From: Spirochaetales bacterium
GTDB lineage: Bacteria; Spirochaetota; Spirochaetia; Treponematales; Rectinemataceae
Length of the DNA stretch: 5,554 bases
Direction of reading: 5' to 3'
Assembly (NCBI GenBank): GCA_015657395.1
Contig: JADLKI010000014.1
Location: forward strand, 19,723 to 25,276
Shown: one piece after another, positions 4,421-5,554 of the stretch
How positions within the stretch are numbered: position 1 is the first letter of the stretch
Layout of the letters: each line of letters opens with the position of its first letter
Translations under genes and position numbers: made by a program
The notes under the pieces: generated by a model
Databases searched by the model: none
What the model saw: the letters and a program-made list of their open reading frames with translations, nothing else
Told to the model about the DNA's origin: nothing

Positions 4421-5554
4421 GGCGCTCTGGCGCTTGACTTTCTTCGTGGTCGTCATCTCGAGGGGCTCGTGCAGAAGGTGCGTGCGGGTGATTTTCTGAT
4501 AGGGCCGCAGCTTTTGATTCACCTCGGTGATGATGTCCTGGATGCGCGCCTCAATCTGATGTGGCTCCAGGCGGTTTTGGGAGATCCAGTCCTGATTCGG
4601 ATAGACGAGGGCCTCGATCTCCTCCGCAACCGATTTGCCTTCGGGGTTGTAGCCGCGCACAAGGATCTGGTCGATCTCGTCGTAGAGCTGGAACTCGTTC
4701 TCTATCTCTTCGGGATAGACGTTCTTGCCGCCCTCGGTGACGATGAGATTCTTGATTCTCCCCGCAAGATAGAGATAATTCTCCTTGTCCAGCTTGCCCA
4801 GGTCGCCAGTGCTGAGCCAGCCGTCCTGGGAGAGCACTTGGGCCGTCTCTGCGGGCATCTTGTAATAGCCCTGCATCACCATGGGCCCGCGGACGACGAT
4901 CTCTCCGATGCCGTCTTCGTTGGGGTTTTCGATGCGCATTTCGACCTCGGGGAGGATTTTACCGACGGAAGTCTCCTTATAGTGTTCGACAGGGTTGAGG
5001 GTGAGTATCGGCGATGCCTCCGTGAGCCCGTAACCCTGGACAAAGTCGATGCCAAGTTCGTTGTATTGCCGGAAGATCTTCGGATCGAGGGGCCCGCCGC
5101 CCGAAATGCAGATCCGGATCGAAGACAGGCTCGCTTTTTCCAGCACCGAACGGAACAGGCTTTTGCCCCGATTGACGCGCGTCACCTTCTTGATAAGCCC
5201 CGAGATGGCCATCAGAGTCCGGATCAGCGCGTAGGTAAAGATACCTTTTTCCTTTACGCCTTTCATGATGCCGGCGAGAAGCTTGTTGAACAGCATGGGC
5301 ACGCCGAGGAACATCGTCACCTTCGCCTCTTTCAGGTCCGAGAGGATCTGCTTGACGACCATGCGCTTGCCGAAGACCACCTCGGCGCCGACCGAGAACG
5401 TTTCGATGAACACCGCGAGCATCGTGTATGAATGGTGGATCGGCAGCAGCGCGTAGAACACGTCCTGGTAAAAAATGTTGAGATTGGCCTGTGCGAGGAA
5501 GCAATCCGAAACGAAGTTCTCGTGGCTCAGCACCACGCCTTTGGGGACGCCCGT
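4412..5554 (-). CDS. AMP-forming long-chain-type acyl-CoA ligase (partial; N-terminus beyond window)
   Basis: The C-terminal 380 residues of an adenylate-forming ligase are visible; it would activate a carboxylic acid to an acyl-AMP and then to acyl-CoA. The frame runs off the window end inside the first core motif, reading TGVPKGVVLSHENF, the end of the conserved (S/T)SGTTGxPKGVxLSH loop. The true start therefore lies outside; the GTG at 5536 is an internal valine. Further motifs are ISGGGPL (about 5107-5087), GYGLTEAS (5035-5012), WLSTGDLG with the ribose-binding Asp (near 4804), GRIKN followed by EGGKNVYPEEIE (4762 to about 4697), and the C-terminal TTTKKVKR with the probable catalytic lysine at 4441-4439. 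A basic, helix-rich stretch before ISGGGPL (about 5240-5125) resembles long-chain acyl-CoA synthetases and might contact the membrane. The gene converges on the thiolase cluster and is a separate transcription unit. A normal FadD-type protein has roughly 500-600 residues, so about a third is missing. Chain-length specificity cannot be read. Confidence 0.93.
   Translation of the reverse strand, partial: TGVPKGVVLSHENFVSDCFLAQANLNIFYQDVFYALLPIHHSYTMLAVFIETFSVGAEVVFGKRMVVKQILSDLKEAKVTMFLGVPMLFNKLLAGIMKGVKEKGIFTYALIRTLMAISGLIKKVTRVNRGKSLFRSVLEKASLSSIRICISGGGPLDPKIFRQYNELGIDFVQGYGLTEASPILTLNPVEHYKETSVGKILPEVEMRIENPNEDGIGEIVVRGPMVMQGYYKMPAETAQVLSQDGWLSTGDLGKLDKENYLYLAGRIKNLIVTEGGKNVYPEEIENEFQLYDEIDQILVRGYNPEGKSVAEEIEALVYPNQDWISQNRLEPHQIEARIQDIITEVNQKLRPYQKITRTHLLHEPLEMTTTKKVKRQSAKI

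Noticed and set aside
3261..4499. A 412-codon plus-strand open frame overlapping the thiolase in another phase
   Set aside because: It is an arginine- and glycine-dominated translation typical of an off-frame reading of GC-rich DNA; it runs through both terminators and has no motif.
4337..5431. A 364-codon plus-strand open frame opposite the acyl-CoA ligase
   Set aside because: It is Leu/Asp/Val/His-rich antisense of a real gene with clear adenylate-forming motifs; it starts inside the terminator region and has no supporting homology that I recognise.
5534..5536. GTG at 5536 as the start codon of the acyl-CoA ligase
   Set aside because: The frame continues to the window edge through TGVPKG, which is the end of the conserved ATP-binding loop, so this valine is internal and the gene is truncated only by the window.

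Overview
This window is GC-rich, densely packed bacterial DNA. It has short or negative gaps between genes and a purine-rich Shine-Dalgarno sequence before almost every start. Liv-type ABC ATPases, an SCP2-type thiolase and a long-chain-type acyl-CoA ligase together suggest a free-living bacterium with extensive acyl-CoA metabolism. The protein style recalls Desulfobacterota / syntrophic 'deltaproteobacterial' lineages, but that placement comes from memory of family resemblance and is not proven by the sequence.

Layout. Positions 1-4335 hold a plus-strand cluster in this order: the last codons of an upstream gene (probably a permease subunit); two ATPases of a branched-chain amino acid/amide-type (HAAT) ABC importer, LivG-like (28-750) and LivF-like (750-1451); two tandem, distantly paralogous alpha/beta hydrolases (1464-2273 and 2249-3034); and an SCP2-type thiolase (3076-4335). 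Junctions are 4-nt overlap, 1-nt overlap, 12-nt gap, 25-nt overlap and 41-nt gap, so one polycistronic transcript is very likely. The 76-nt convergent gap (4336-4411) holds two opposed hairpins that look like intrinsic terminators, one per strand. Positions 4412-5554 carry, on the minus strand, the C-terminal two thirds of an AMP-forming acyl-CoA ligase whose N-terminus lies beyond the window.

How the genes may work together (inference). The importer would take up a small carboxylate, amino acid or amide. The hydrolases would cleave an ester, lactone, thioester or C-C bond, and the thiolase would make or cleave a 3-ketoacyl-CoA. The convergent ligase could supply acyl-CoA but is a separate transcription unit and need not belong to the pathway. 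No substrate can be named from sequence alone.

No RNA genes, insertion sequences, CRISPR arrays or phage genes were seen. Points worth a second look are the degenerate ABC signature in the LivG-like ATPase, the thiolase's HDCF motif with loss of the usual C-terminal cysteine, the coupled hydrolase pair, a 20-bp perfect palindrome inside the first hydrolase with a related hairpin at the equivalent site of the second, a 12-bp palindrome just before the thiolase ribosome-binding site, and the crossed terminators. I see no clear evidence of a wholly new system. The most distinctive feature is the gene combination itself.
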